Below are positions 54,293 to 63,863 of a stretch of 64,000 nt of DNA, piece by piece. Positions within the stretch are counted from its first letter, which is position 1, and each line of letters starts with the position of its first letter. The stretch lies in NCBI GenBank assembly GCA_031292215.1, contig JARLHO010000071.1, positions 1 through 64,000 on the forward strand, written 5' to 3'. Under the pieces are notes generated by a model. That model did no database searches and had not been told where the DNA came from. It saw only the letters and a list, made by a program, of their open reading frames with translations. The position numbers and the translations under genes are program-made. The stretch comes from Syntrophobacteraceae bacterium. GTDB taxonomy: Bacteria; Desulfobacterota; Syntrophobacteria; Syntrophobacterales; Syntrophobacteraceae.

Positions 54293-54568
54293 TTACCGGT
54301 AGTACCTCCAGTGGCCATGCGCCCAATGACCGTAAACGGTGACATGGCCTGGAACCCATACCCTATGGTGGCGCTCGTAGTAGAAGGGCTGGAAAGGAGC
54401 GGTTCCAATAACTACGGCGCCGTTAACTACGGTTCCAACAACCGCAAAGGGGTACCAAAGGGGGTTGCAGTAATAGCAACCTTGCGCATTTGCCGTACGC
54501 ATTGGAATCATCGCAACCACAAACAGGGCAGCGGCCGCGATGCACGCTGTGATAATTCTATTTCTCAT
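54293..54568 (-). CDS. Small exported aromatic protein
   Basis: A 91-residue protein with a signal peptide (IITACIAAAALFVVAMIPMR, cleaved near TANAQ). The mature part is rich in Tyr, His and Trp, ending HVTVYGHWAHGHWRYYR, a pattern seen in small envelope or YXWGXW-type proteins. AGGAG lies 11 bases before ATG 54568; a TTG at 54574 is an alternative start. It is upstream of the DUF3300 gene on the same strand and may share a role in the envelope. No assigned function. Confidence 0.6.
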   Translation of the reverse strand: MRNRIITACIAAAALFVVAMIPMRTANAQGCYYCNPLWYPFAVVGTVVNGAVVIGTAPFQPFYYERHHRVWVPGHVTVYGHWAHGHWRYYR

Positions 54569-55193
54569 TTTCAAGTCATCTCCTGGTACATGAGTTGATT
54601 ACCAATTCACAGGTACACATCCCGCAGTGTGGAAAACGATAAGGGATTAGACTGCGCAAACCCTCCCCGGCTTAGCCGATCGGGCAGGTTTCGAGCATAA
54701 CTTATGCCATGCGCAGCTAATTTTCCCTAAAGTGAGGCTAATCGGTATTGGGGCGTTATAATTAGATTATTTGGAGGGGGCAAAAGTCTGATGAACATTT
54801 TGCGGATCTCTTTCGATACTTTATGTCTGCTAAACCCTACAGCACTGTAGCGATAATCCTTCGCCGCAATTTGCTTGCAACCGGACAGCCATAGACCATG
54901 TTGATTCCAACTCTCGGGGGGGAAATATTTTATAAACGTAAAAACCCGCCCCACGACGAATAATTTGCCTATTCCAAACGAAGATTGTAAACTTTTTAAG
55001 ATCTTAAGGAGTGCAATTGAAGTTTTTCAGGCGAGTTTGCGGCGGGGAAATGCCGTGGGGATGAAACGGCGGTGAAGTCGTGCATTATTCCGGTTAACAT
55101 TCATGCATCGAATGGCGCGCGGATGCGGCTTTTCAAAAGCGACGACCTTTCTTTTACTCCTGCGATCGGAACCCAACAGGGTTGAGGCCAACA
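54569..55193. other. AT-rich intergenic region before the histidine kinase
   Basis: About 625 bases between divergently oriented genes. It contains a 12-base perfect palindrome (54996-55007), a TATAAT at 54757-54762 without a good -35, and scattered short frames without start sites. A frame at 54727-54954 on the minus strand has no ribosome-binding site or recognised pattern. Confidence 0.5.
54996..55007. promoter_or_regulatory. Perfect palindrome, possible operator
   Basis: The sequence ttaagatcttaa is a 12-base perfect palindrome in AT-rich DNA, about 190 bases before the histidine kinase start. It may be a binding site for a dimeric regulator; no partner is known. Confidence 0.3.
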
Positions 55194-56480
55194 ATGGGAA
55201 GCGACAATCGAAAAGTGGAACTGGAAATCGAACTAAAGCAGTTGCGTCTAAGGGTTTTGGAACTCGAGTCAAAGGCCCGTGACCGCCAGGAAATGGAAAA
55301 AACCCTACGAGACCAGCTTAGCTTTCTGCAGATATTGATCGACACCATTCCCAACCCGATTTTTTTTAAAAATAAGGCCGGAAAGTACCTGGGATGCAAT
55401 AAGGCGTTCGAGCGGCGCATAGGTTTAAACAGGGGCGATATCATAGGGAAATCGGCCTCCGACCTTTTTGCCCAAGAGATTGCCGCAAGCTATGAGCAGC
55501 ATGATGCCGAACTCTTCGATCAGCCCCGCGAAATGACTTACGAGACACCTCTCACCTACGCCGATGGTCGCACTCGCGACACAATCATAACCAAGGGGAT
55601 CTTTACGGACTCCGTAGGCGAAGTCTGCGGCCTGGTGGGCGTTACCCTGGACATAACCGAGCGAAAGCGGGCCGAAGAGGCGCTGCAAAAGGCGCACGAC
55701 GAACTCGAAAAACGAGTGGAGGAACGGACCGCGGCCTTGGCGGAGGCCAACCTCAACCTCGAAAAAGAAGTGGGCAAGCGTTCCAGAATCGCCGAAGAAC
55801 TCCGGATAAGCTCCGAAAAACTAAAGATATTCGCCTACTCCATCGCACACGATCTAAAAAGTCCCTCTGTTGGAATCCATGGGCTTGCCAGATTGTTAAT
55901 GAAAAACCTCCAGGGATTTCCAGGCGATAAAGCAGCCGCCTTTTGCGAGCAGATAATGAAGGCCTCCGAACATGTGGCCTCCTTAGTCGATGCGATTAAC
56001 CTGTATATCTCCACAAAGGAAACTCCGCTCAAAATCGAAGAGATCGCCATGGACCAGATCTTTTGCATGTTGCGCGACGAGTTTTCCGCAAGGCTTAGCG
56101 CCAGGCGGGTGCAATTGCTCGCGCCCGAGGGCGCTCCGCTTGTGCGAGCCGATAAAATTTGCCTCTTGCGCCTCTTTAGAAATTTGATCGATAACGCCCT
56201 AAAGTATGGAGGCGAAGGACTCACCAGGATTGAAGCAGACTATGAGAAATCGGAAGATTTCCATCGCTTCGCGGTAAAAGACGATGGGGTGGGCATGGAG
56301 CCCGACGAGAGCATCTTTAATTTGTTCCAGCGCCAGGCTACGTCGAGCAAGACCGAAGGTACGGGACTGGGGCTGGCTATTGTAAAAGAAATAGTCGAAC
56401 TCCATAGAGGCAAAATCTGGGTGGAGAAAGGACAAAACAAAGGTACGGTGTTTCACCTGTTATTTCCCTGCGGCCTTTGA
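55194..56480 (+). CDS. PAS-domain sensor histidine kinase
   Basis: A 428-residue cytoplasmic kinase. It begins with a coiled coil (about 5-45), then a PAS domain (LQILIDTIPNPIFFKNKAGK to GVTLDITERKRAEE), a second coiled coil (HDELEKRVEERTAALAEANL), the phosphoacceptor segment SIAHDLKSPSVG (His), and an ATPase domain with NLIDNALKYGGEG (N box), KDDGVGMEPDE (G1) and TSSKTEGTGLGLAIVKEI (G2). No transmembrane helices are present, so an internal ligand or redox/light-sensing PAS is likely. No response regulator is adjacent. ATG 55194 was chosen after the AGGGTTGAGG stretch. Confidence 0.88.
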   Translation: MGSDNRKVELEIELKQLRLRVLELESKARDRQEMEKTLRDQLSFLQILIDTIPNPIFFKNKAGKYLGCNKAFERRIGLNRGDIIGKSASDLFAQEIAASYEQHDAELFDQPREMTYETPLTYADGRTRDTIITKGIFTDSVGEVCGLVGVTLDITERKRAEEALQKAHDELEKRVEERTAALAEANLNLEKEVGKRSRIAEELRISSEKLKIFAYSIAHDLKSPSVGIHGLARLLMKNLQGFPGDKAAAFCEQIMKASEHVASLVDAINLYISTKETPLKIEEIAMDQIFCMLRDEFSARLSARRVQLLAPEGAPLVRADKICLLRLFRNLIDNALKYGGEGLTRIEADYEKSEDFHRFAVKDDGVGMEPDESIFNLFQRQATSSKTEGTGLGLAIVKEIVELHRGKIWVEKGQNKGTVFHLLFPCGL

Positions 56481-56541
56481 GGCAATACCGCCGGGTCGCC
56501 GGTAAAAGATCCCTGCCGGGCGGCGGGAGTCCGCGCACTGC

Positions 56542-56576
56542 GCCCCGCGCGGGGCAGCAGGTGGGGCTACCTGCTG
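56542..56576. terminator. Hairpins between convergent kinase and lptD genes
   Basis: Two adjacent palindromes, gccccgcgcggggc (56542-56555) and cagcaggt/acctgctg (56555-56576), lie between the kinase end and the lptD end. Neither has a clear T-tract, so bidirectional intrinsic termination is only suggested. Confidence 0.4.
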
Positions 56577-58882
56577 AGAAGCCAGGTCTCGGGGTGCTGA
56601 TAGCCGGGGAGGGACTCCCCGAACTGAGGCCTTCCGAAAAAGGATACCTGGTTGCCCAAGCTGCCGATTCCCATCAGATCCACCGTGAAAAGAAATCGAT
56701 TGTCGTTACCCACCCGTTCGTATCCGGCGCCGATTCCCCAGCACCCCTGCACATACCTGATCCCGTAGCCCTGCGTGAACCACAGACCGGTTTGAAAGGA
56801 AAAATCGTGGTAGGTGTTGAGGTAAATGTTGTCGTAGACTTTAAAGTACGTCGTGAGGGAAATTTCATTTACATTGAGATCGGGAATCTGTTCGTAGTCC
56901 ACTATTAGAGCGTTTCCCCGGCCGTTATTGTAGCTGGCGCTAAGATCCTGGGCCTGCACCTGGCTGCCCGACCGGAATTGCCAGTCCAGATCGTAGGAAA
57001 GAGTCCACAAATGAATGGGCATGATGTCGAGCCTTACGCCCAGGGGCGAAAATCCCTCGGGCATGAGAGTGTCCGCATCGAAGAGCGAATCGGGTTGAGC
57101 GGGCGGCTCGATATTAAAGAACTGAAAAACGCGCAGTCGAGCAATTTCGGCGTAGGTTACCGCAGGAGTTCCGGAGTCGCCTGGAGCTATCTGCTTTCCG
57201 GTAAGAAAGGTCGTAAAACCGTAGCGAACGCCGTTTCTGGACTGATCGAGATCCAGTCGGTCGAGTTGCGGGAGTTGGCTGCCAAGGGTCTGAGTCGCAT
57301 ATTCGTAGGAGATTTCGGGTTCGATGGTGTGCTGAACGGCGGTCAGGCCCCAAAAGTTGACGGGGTAAACCTTATTTAGGCGCGAGCTCATTTCGACATC
57401 GACGTCAGGGACTGCGCGTCCCGCATAGTTAGCCCCCGAATTGGGCTCTTGCCACTGGATCGAGTAGGCATCGCCTCGCAAACCCACCGAAGGTTCGATG
57501 TTGAGGTAGTTATTCCAGTGGAGCGGGTAGAAAAGTTGCGGATAGAGGTCTAGGCGCTGTTCGCCGTCGCCTTGCCGGCTCCAGTAGTTTACCGCCGAAC
57601 TGTCAACGGAGTAATAGAGGGGCGTGCCGTTTATCCCCGTGGGAATCACTGTATAGTCAAAAGAGGGCAGTTTCTGGGTCGTTAAGCTTTTTACCGTGGG
57701 CTCCAGGTTTTCCCAGTAGCGCGTGTCCATGCTGAAAACGTCGGATTCGCCTCTTTTTTCCAGATAGAGGTCGGATTCGCGCACCAGCGAGGTTTGGTCG
57801 TACAAAAGCCCCCGGTTGAAATAATCGATGAAATCACGGTTGGTGTTGGCCAAGGCGCTCGATCCGCTTGCAAATTCCTGGAGAAAATTCCGGTCGGAGA
57901 CGTAGTCCAGGTCGATCTTAGCCTCCCAGCCCAAGGGCAGATCGATGTTCTGTTTACCTCGCACCCAATACCTGTCTGTGGTCTGATAGGGATAGCCCTG
58001 CTCGGACAAAAGGGATTTGCTCGCCTGATCGTCGAGGTAGTTGAACATCCAGACGCCCTTGCCCAGTTGATTGTTATTTACGCGGTACTCCGCACCTTCC
58101 ATGACCCCGCGATTTTGCAGGTACTGGGTGTATAAGGTGGCGTCCATGTCCTCTCGAATGGCCCAGTAGTAGGGGAGCTCAAAATGAAAACCGTTGAGGG
58201 TGGAATCTCCGACAAACGGAAGAAGAAAGCCGGACTGACGCTCCGTCTCAACGGGCATGACGGCACTGGGCCAATAAGCGATCGGATGATTGCCCGCCCA
58301 AAAGGAGGTGTCCGTTGTCCAGGCGGTTCCCCCGACGGTAATCTCCATCTTTTTAAACTGGACTTTCCACGCGGGGTCGCCCGGATTGCAACTGGTGATA
58401 AATCCCTGCCCCAGTACAAACTGGGTGGGGCCGGTTTTGGATATCGAAGAACCCTGAACGAAGAAATTGTTTTCCGCAAAATACATGACACCGCTATCCA
58501 TCGTTCCGGTTTCCGTGTCGAGGTTCCAGACGATGTGTTCGCCTTTTAGCCAGTTTCTGCCGTACCGGATCGTAACGTTCCCGCGAAGATCGGCTTGGCG
58601 CGTCTGATTGTTCATAGTGGCCCGGTCGGCCTCTATCGTTCTGCTCGGGGCGCTGAGCAGAACGTGTCCCCGGGCTACGTAAAGGTGCTTTTCGGAATTA
58701 TACTCCAGTTTGTCCGCATGGATTGTCCAGGGGACCCGTGTCTTGGCAATGACCGAGACTGCGCCAAGCGGCGAGGAAGGTTCGGCGGCGGGGGCGTTTC
58801 CGCAGAGTAAGACCAGTAAGGCGATAGCGCAAAAAACGATGGCCGGCTTCAAAAAAATGCGCTTTCCTAAGACGTTTCTCAC
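56567..58882 (-). CDS. lptD: LPS-assembly outer membrane protein LptD
   Basis: A 771-residue outer membrane protein. The signal peptide is at residues about 12-33. An OstA/LptA-like N-terminal domain follows (TIHADKLEYNSEKHLYVARG, ADRATMNNQTRQADLRGNV). The rest has the LptD beta-barrel pattern: SFWAGNHPIAYWPSAVMPVE, SGFLLPFVGDSTLNG, GYPYQTTDRYWVRGKQNIDL, many amphipathic strands and a C-terminal barrel. It inserts lipopolysaccharide into the outer membrane, together with LptE. The GTG start overlaps the folC stop, so the pair is translationally coupled; this gives strong evidence for a Gram-negative envelope. Confidence 0.92.
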   Translation of the reverse strand: MRNVLGKRIFLKPAIVFCAIALLVLLCGNAPAAEPSSPLGAVSVIAKTRVPWTIHADKLEYNSEKHLYVARGHVLLSAPSRTIEADRATMNNQTRQADLRGNVTIRYGRNWLKGEHIVWNLDTETGTMDSGVMYFAENNFFVQGSSISKTGPTQFVLGQGFITSCNPGDPAWKVQFKKMEITVGGTAWTTDTSFWAGNHPIAYWPSAVMPVETERQSGFLLPFVGDSTLNGFHFELPYYWAIREDMDATLYTQYLQNRGVMEGAEYRVNNNQLGKGVWMFNYLDDQASKSLLSEQGYPYQTTDRYWVRGKQNIDLPLGWEAKIDLDYVSDRNFLQEFASGSSALANTNRDFIDYFNRGLLYDQTSLVRESDLYLEKRGESDVFSMDTRYWENLEPTVKSLTTQKLPSFDYTVIPTGINGTPLYYSVDSSAVNYWSRQGDGEQRLDLYPQLFYPLHWNNYLNIEPSVGLRGDAYSIQWQEPNSGANYAGRAVPDVDVEMSSRLNKVYPVNFWGLTAVQHTIEPEISYEYATQTLGSQLPQLDRLDLDQSRNGVRYGFTTFLTGKQIAPGDSGTPAVTYAEIARLRVFQFFNIEPPAQPDSLFDADTLMPEGFSPLGVRLDIMPIHLWTLSYDLDWQFRSGSQVQAQDLSASYNNGRGNALIVDYEQIPDLNVNEISLTTYFKVYDNIYLNTYHDFSFQTGLWFTQGYGIRYVQGCWGIGAGYERVGNDNRFLFTVDLMGIGSLGNQVSFFGRPQFGESLPGYQHPETWLLSR

Positions 58883-60156
58883 AGGGCAGGCTCTCCGAAA
58901 AGCTGTTTAACCTCGCCGGCAAAATATAGCGAGCCGGTAATGCATATGAGATCGTCGGGGCCGGCCAGGTGTCTTGCCTCCTCAATGGCGGAAGCCGGAT
59001 CGGCGATGACGTAGCACTTCTGTATATAAGGCCTGGCCATCTTGCGTATTTCATCGGGACTTGCGGCCCTGGCGTATTCGGGCTTGGTGAAAATGGCTGT
59101 CTCCGCCAAGGGGAGCAACCGCCGCAAGATTCCCGGTATATCCTTATCCGCCATTATGCCGATGACAAGATGGAGGTTTTTGTAGGAGAAAACTCCCTTC
59201 AGGGCCTCTCGAAGCGACTCTGCGCCCTGTGGATTGTGCGCCCCGTCAAGCAGGACCATCGGATTGGTACTCAGCACCTCCAGGCGCGCCGGCCACCGGA
59301 CCTGCGGCAGAGCCTCGGCGATGAACTGCGGCTGGAGAGACAGGAGATGTTTTTGTTGGAGCACCTCAAGGCCCGCCAACGCCAGCGCGGCGTTTCCCAA
59401 CTGGTGGCGCCCCATCAGGTTGAGCCGTAAAGACGGCAAATCTAGTTCGAGCCCCTTATAGTGAAAGGCGCCATTGGAATTTCGCCTCACCCGAAAATCG
59501 GACTTAAAGCGGTAGAGGGGCGCGGATTTATTCATGCACACAGTCTTCATTATACCCTGCGCCACGGGCTGCAAAGCTCCGGTTACCAAGGGAACGGACT
59601 CCTTTATAATTCCCGCTTTTTCCCTGGCGATCGAAGACAGGGTGGCCCCGAGATACTCCTGGTGGTCAAAGCCGACATTGGTAATGAGACATACTTCGGG
59701 GGTGATTACGTTTGTCGCATCGAGTCGGCCGCCCATGCCGGTTTCAACGATCGCCAATTCAACCTGTTCTTCCGCAAAATAGAGAAAGGCCATCGCGGTA
59801 ACCATTTCGAAAAAAGTCGGAGGCTGGCTTTCATCCACGATTGCCCGGATTTTTTCGAAAACCCCCAGGATTCTCTCCGCAGAGACTTCTTCATCATTTA
59901 TGCGGAACCGTTCGGTAAAGCGTACGAGGTGAGGAGAGGTATACAGGCCGGCCTTTATCCCATGCTTTACAAGAATTCGGGAAAGAATTGCCGCCGTCGA
60001 TCCCTTGCCGTTTGTCCCCGCGATATGGATGAAACGCAGTTTTCGGTGCGGGTTGCCAACCCGCGCAAGAAGATTCTCGGTGCAGTTCAAACCGAACTTT
60101 ATCCCAAACTTCTGAAGTCCATAAAGGTAGTCGAGAGATTGCTGCAAATCCGACAC
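58879..60156 (-). CDS. folC: Bifunctional folylpolyglutamate/dihydrofolate synthase FolC
   Basis: A 425-residue protein with Walker A FIHIAGTNGKGSTAAI, the loop SPHLVRFTERFRIN, ETGMGGRLDATNVI and NVGFDHQEYLG, the FolC family signatures. It adds glutamates to folates and joins dihydropteroate to glutamate in the cytoplasm. The GTG start at 60156 has GGAGG about 11 bases upstream. The overlapping lptD gene follows. Confidence 0.93.
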   Translation of the reverse strand: MSDLQQSLDYLYGLQKFGIKFGLNCTENLLARVGNPHRKLRFIHIAGTNGKGSTAAILSRILVKHGIKAGLYTSPHLVRFTERFRINDEEVSAERILGVFEKIRAIVDESQPPTFFEMVTAMAFLYFAEEQVELAIVETGMGGRLDATNVITPEVCLITNVGFDHQEYLGATLSSIAREKAGIIKESVPLVTGALQPVAQGIMKTVCMNKSAPLYRFKSDFRVRRNSNGAFHYKGLELDLPSLRLNLMGRHQLGNAALALAGLEVLQQKHLLSLQPQFIAEALPQVRWPARLEVLSTNPMVLLDGAHNPQGAESLREALKGVFSYKNLHLVIGIMADKDIPGILRRLLPLAETAIFTKPEYARAASPDEIRKMARPYIQKCYVIADPASAIEEARHLAGPDDLICITGSLYFAGEVKQLFGEPAL

Positions 60157-60509
60157 TCGCCTCTAACCTCCACTGGAGCGGCCTGCCAGGGGGCAAGACC
60201 GCACCCTTCGACTCAAAGAAATATCGAAACGGAACCAGACCCGGTAAGTAATTATCTAATAGCACACTTCATGACCATTAAAAATGATTGATTCCCGCTG
60301 CGAACAATTCTTCGAAAACCGCCCCAAAGCTCAACCACGCAGAATAGCCAAGCCGAGGTCCAGCGAAATTCTTGACTTTACCGGGTAACCAAACTAAATT
60401 TCCCAAGTTAAGCTTGAAAAACTCTGATATCTTAACCCGGAGCGGGGTCTAAGCTACCGGTGGGACAATTAATTGCACATACAGCTCCATTTGCGGGAAG
60501 GATGTAATT
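60157..60509. other. Intergenic region with hflK promoter
   Basis: About 353 bases between folC (reverse) and hflK (forward). It contains a sigma70-like promoter at 60372-60400, a CTTGAAA at about 60412 without a clear heat-shock -10, and a GGAAGGAT ribosome-binding site. No RNA gene is seen. Confidence 0.55.
60372..60400 (+). promoter_or_regulatory. Predicted sigma70-type promoter for hflK
   Basis: TTGACT (60372-60377) and TAAATT (60395-60400) are 17 bases apart, leaving a leader of about 105 bases to hflK. Confidence 0.45.
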
Positions 60510-61589
60510 ATGGAATGGGAAAGACCGCCTGAAAAAAGGGCGCCGGGAGGAAGCGGTCCGCCGCAGGACTTCGAAGAGGTCTTGAGATGGCTTGCGGAGC
60601 GCTTCAAAAAGTCGCCAGGCTCCTTTATGGGCCGTATTTTCGCGATAGTCGGGATCGTCCTTGTTCTTTTCATTGTTTTTAATTCCTACTACACCGTTCA
60701 ACCCCAGGAAACGGCCGTCATCCAAAGATTTGGCAAGTTCATCGGAACAGCCGGTTCGGGGCTTCATTTCATGATTCCCTTCGGAGTCGATACGGTCACC
60801 AAGGTGGTGACCGGGCAGGTGCTTCAGCGCGAATACGGATACCGCACGACGCGGCCCGGCGTGCGCTCCGAGTTCCAGGCCAAGGGCTATGAAGCCGAAT
60901 CACTCATGCTAAGCGGAGATCTGGACGTTGTGGAAGTCCACTGGACCGTTCAGTACATGATAAGGAACCCCGTAAAATATCTTTTCCACGTCTCCGGGGT
61001 GGAAGCAACCCTTGACGATATCTCGCAGGCCGTGATGCGCCAGATCGTTGGAAATCACTACGCCGACGACATTTTGACCACGGGCCGGGCCGCCCTGGCC
61101 AACGAGTGTCAGCAGCAAATCCAAAAGATCATGGACACCTACGGGACCGGCCTTCAGATAGTCGCGGTAAAGCTCCAGGATGTAAATCCCCCGGCGCCGG
61201 TCCAGCCGGCCTTCAACGAGGTAAACGAAGCCAAGCAGGACAGGTCGCGCACGATTAACGAGGCCGAGCAGACCTACAACGAGAAGATCCCGGAAGCCTC
61301 CGGACAGGCCAAGCAGACCGTTGCCCAGGCGCAGGCCTACGCCACCGAGCAGGTGAACCGGGCAGAGGGAAAGGCGCAACGCTTCATCGACATTCTCGCC
61401 CAATATCAAAAGGCCCCCGACATCACCCGCAGAAGAATGTATCTGGACTCTTTTGCGGCCATTATGGCGAAGGCCGGCCATATTTACATTGTTGACAGCG
61501 CGCAGAAAAATATTTTGCCGCTACTCGATTTTGGAAAGCTCGGCGGGCAGCACGGGTCTCAAATTCCCGGGGCGTCCGGCCAAAAATAG
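60510..61589 (+). CDS. hflK: SPFH protein HflK
   Basis: A 359-residue SPFH/Band 7 protein with a charged N-terminus, one transmembrane helix (about 41-63, IFAIVGIVLVLFIVFNSYYT) and the HflK pattern SYYTVQPQETAVIQRFGK, VEVHWTVQYMI, KLQDVNPPAPVQPAFNEVNE and an Ala/Gln-rich coiled coil (AKQTVAQAQAYATEQVNRAE). With HflC it forms the ring that surrounds and modulates the FtsH protease. The hflC gene follows 30 bases later. FtsH is not in the window. Confidence 0.93.
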   Translation: MEWERPPEKRAPGGSGPPQDFEEVLRWLAERFKKSPGSFMGRIFAIVGIVLVLFIVFNSYYTVQPQETAVIQRFGKFIGTAGSGLHFMIPFGVDTVTKVVTGQVLQREYGYRTTRPGVRSEFQAKGYEAESLMLSGDLDVVEVHWTVQYMIRNPVKYLFHVSGVEATLDDISQAVMRQIVGNHYADDILTTGRAALANECQQQIQKIMDTYGTGLQIVAVKLQDVNPPAPVQPAFNEVNEAKQDRSRTINEAEQTYNEKIPEASGQAKQTVAQAQAYATEQVNRAEGKAQRFIDILAQYQKAPDITRRRMYLDSFAAIMAKAGHIYIVDSAQKNILPLLDFGKLGGQHGSQIPGASGQK

Positions 61590-61619
61590 GCGCGCAAACA
61601 CGCGCCAAAGGAATACGGA

Positions 61620-62624
61620 ATGGGAAATACTTTGATTCCACGTTGGGTAAAGCTGGCCGCTGCGGCGCTGGTCGTTTTGGTGGTTGTTGCCTGGTCCTGT
61701 CTGTTCGTGGTTACCGAAACAGAACAGGTGGTCGTAACCGAGTTTGGCCGCCCCGTCGGAAATCCGATCACCGCGGCCGGACTCCATTTCAAGCTTCCGT
61801 TCATTGAGACGGCCAACTATTTCGACAAGCGCATAATGGCATGGGACGGCCGTCCCGACCAGATCGCGACCAGCGACAAAAAGTATATCTGGGTGGATAC
61901 GACGGCTCGGTGGCAGATATCGAACCCGCTGCTCTTTATGGAGCGGGTGGGAAGCTTCCAGACGGCCCAGAGCCGTTTGGACGGAATAATAGACTCGGTT
62001 GTCCGCGACAATATCTCGGATAACGACCTGGTCGAAATTGTTCGCAGCAAGGGATGGGAGAAGGCAAAGGCGCAGTTCCTGCAATCGGGCGTTCCCGGGC
62101 CCACGATGGGCTATGAGAAACCCTCCGACAACTATCATCTTTTAAAAGGCCGAGAGAAAATCACCCGCGATATGGTGGCCGGAGCATCCAAGCTCATTTC
62201 CGAATTCGGCATGAAACTCTTAGACATTCGCATAACACGCATCAACTATGTCGAATCGGTGCGCAATTCGGTCTACCAGCGCATGATTTCCGAACGAAAG
62301 CGGATCGCCGCCCAGTACCGCTCCGAGGGACTGGGGGAAAAGGCAGCGATCCTTGGCCAGATGGAGTTGCAACTGGCAAAGCTTCGGTCCCAGGCGTACA
62401 AGAACTCGCAGGAAATACGGGGGAAGGCCGACGCCCAGGCGACCAAGATTTTCGCCTACGCCTACAGCCAGGACCCGGAGTTTTTCTCTCTGTACAAGAC
62501 TCTTAATTTATATGGTGATTTCAATAAGAACAGTTCGTTTTTGCTCAGTACGGACTCGGACGTTTTCAAATATCTAAAGGGCGCGGGGAAGCAGCCATCC
62601 GCAAAGAACTTGACCACGAGGTAA
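61620..62624 (+). CDS. hflC: SPFH protein HflC
   Basis: A 334-residue SPFH protein with one N-terminal transmembrane helix (about 11-32) and the HflC pattern FVVTETEQVVVTEFGRPVG, AGLHFKLPF, DVRITRINYVESVR-like (here LDIRITRINYVESVRNSVY) and RMISERKRIAAQYRSEG. It partners HflK in modulating FtsH at the inner membrane. The stop is four bases before the glycosyltransferase ATG. Confidence 0.93.
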   Translation: MGNTLIPRWVKLAAAALVVLVVVAWSCLFVVTETEQVVVTEFGRPVGNPITAAGLHFKLPFIETANYFDKRIMAWDGRPDQIATSDKKYIWVDTTARWQISNPLLFMERVGSFQTAQSRLDGIIDSVVRDNISDNDLVEIVRSKGWEKAKAQFLQSGVPGPTMGYEKPSDNYHLLKGREKITRDMVAGASKLISEFGMKLLDIRITRINYVESVRNSVYQRMISERKRIAAQYRSEGLGEKAAILGQMELQLAKLRSQAYKNSQEIRGKADAQATKIFAYAYSQDPEFFSLYKTLNLYGDFNKNSSFLLSTDSDVFKYLKGAGKQPSAKNLTTR

Positions 62625-62627
62625 GCC

Positions 62628-63860
62628 ATGGCCTTTTATGAAGAAAATCCGGGGCAAATTGCCCAAGCCGACATTGTAGTGGGCATACCTACGGCAAATG
62701 AGGCTGGAAACATTGCTCTGACTGCCGCTCGGGTGGACGAAGGCCTAAGCGAGTACTTCCCGGACATGCGGCGCGCCATCATAAATTGCGACAATCACTC
62801 CTCCGACGGCACGCGGGAAGCTTTCTTCTCGGCGCCGGGCAAGGCTTCCAAGCTCTATATCTCCACGGAACCGGGGAGCGGCGGGAAAGGAAGAAACGTT
62901 CGCAACTTCTTCGAAAAAGCCCGCCGGCTAAATCCCAAAGCCATGGTGATAATTGAAGCCGACATCCGGAACATCTCCCCGGTGTGGCTCCGAAACCTTG
63001 TGACGCCCGTCCTCAAGGGCGCAGGCTTTGTTTGCCCGATCTATGAACGCCATAAGTATGAAAGCTTTCTTTCCAACTCGATCATCTACCCGCTATTTCG
63101 GTGTCTTTATGGCCGGCGCGTCCGCCAGTGCAACGCCGGCGACTATGCTTTCGGCCCCAAAATGCTCGACATCTATCTCGACCCGCCCTTTCGAAGCGAG
63201 ATGGTCGATAATTCCGGCGCCGACATCTGGATGGCCGATTTGGCGCTGGCCTCCCGCCTCCCGATTGTTCAGGCAATCATGGGGGCGCCCAAATTGCACC
63301 GGGTGCGGGGGCGTTTTGCCGATCTGCCGGTGCGCTTTGCCGAAGCGGTCGGAACCATTTTCGACCTGGTGCAGGTAAACGACACGTATTGGCAGCAGGT
63401 GAAGTGGAGCAAACCAACGGCCTTGTCCGGCACCGATCTCCAGGAGGTGGAAACGCCACTTCCGCCCGCAGACGTCAGTCCGGAACGGTTGCATGAAAAG
63501 TTCATTGAAGATTTCGATAAATACTACAGGCTATGGGAGCACGTCTATGGCCCCATCGTGGCGCGCAAACTCCAGGAAATACGCTCTATCGGGCTTCAGC
63601 ATTTTTCCTTTCCGACACAGACCTGGATGACTATTCTTTTCGACACGATGGTCGCCTACCGCGGGATGTCGATTTCCGAGAGAAAGGAGCTGGTAGATGG
63701 TCTACTTCCTCTTTATGTCGGCAAAGTCCTTTCCTACGTTAAGAAGGCGTGGAGAATGTCGCTTCAGCAGGCGGAAGAATACATTGAAAATGAGTGCATG
63801 ACGTTTGAGGAAAATAAACCTTACATTATAAAATCGTGGACCAAGGGAGAAAAGGGCTAA
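62628..63860 (+). CDS. GT2-fold glycosyltransferase
   Basis: A 410-residue protein with a GT-A-type N-terminal part: VVGIPTANEAGNIALTAARV, INCDNHSSDGTREAF, GGKGRNVRNFFEKA and VIIEADIRNI (an E-A-D variant of the DxD metal motif). The central region KYESFLSNSIIYPLFRCLYG and QCNAGDYAFG resembles glucosyl-/mannosyl-3-phosphoglycerate synthases, which make compatible-solute precursors, but the match is not specific. It starts four bases after hflC and is in the same operon, followed after three bases by a response regulator. Substrate is unknown. Confidence 0.7.
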   Translation: MAFYEENPGQIAQADIVVGIPTANEAGNIALTAARVDEGLSEYFPDMRRAIINCDNHSSDGTREAFFSAPGKASKLYISTEPGSGGKGRNVRNFFEKARRLNPKAMVIIEADIRNISPVWLRNLVTPVLKGAGFVCPIYERHKYESFLSNSIIYPLFRCLYGRRVRQCNAGDYAFGPKMLDIYLDPPFRSEMVDNSGADIWMADLALASRLPIVQAIMGAPKLHRVRGRFADLPVRFAEAVGTIFDLVQVNDTYWQQVKWSKPTALSGTDLQEVETPLPPADVSPERLHEKFIEDFDKYYRLWEHVYGPIVARKLQEIRSIGLQHFSFPTQTWMTILFDTMVAYRGMSISERKELVDGLLPLYVGKVLSYVKKAWRMSLQQAEEYIENECMTFEENKPYIIKSWTKGEKG

Positions 63861-63863
63861 ACG

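Noticed and set aside
54727-54954. 75-codon minus-strand frame before the kinase gene
   Set aside because: No start site signal and composition like the AT-rich intergenic DNA around it.
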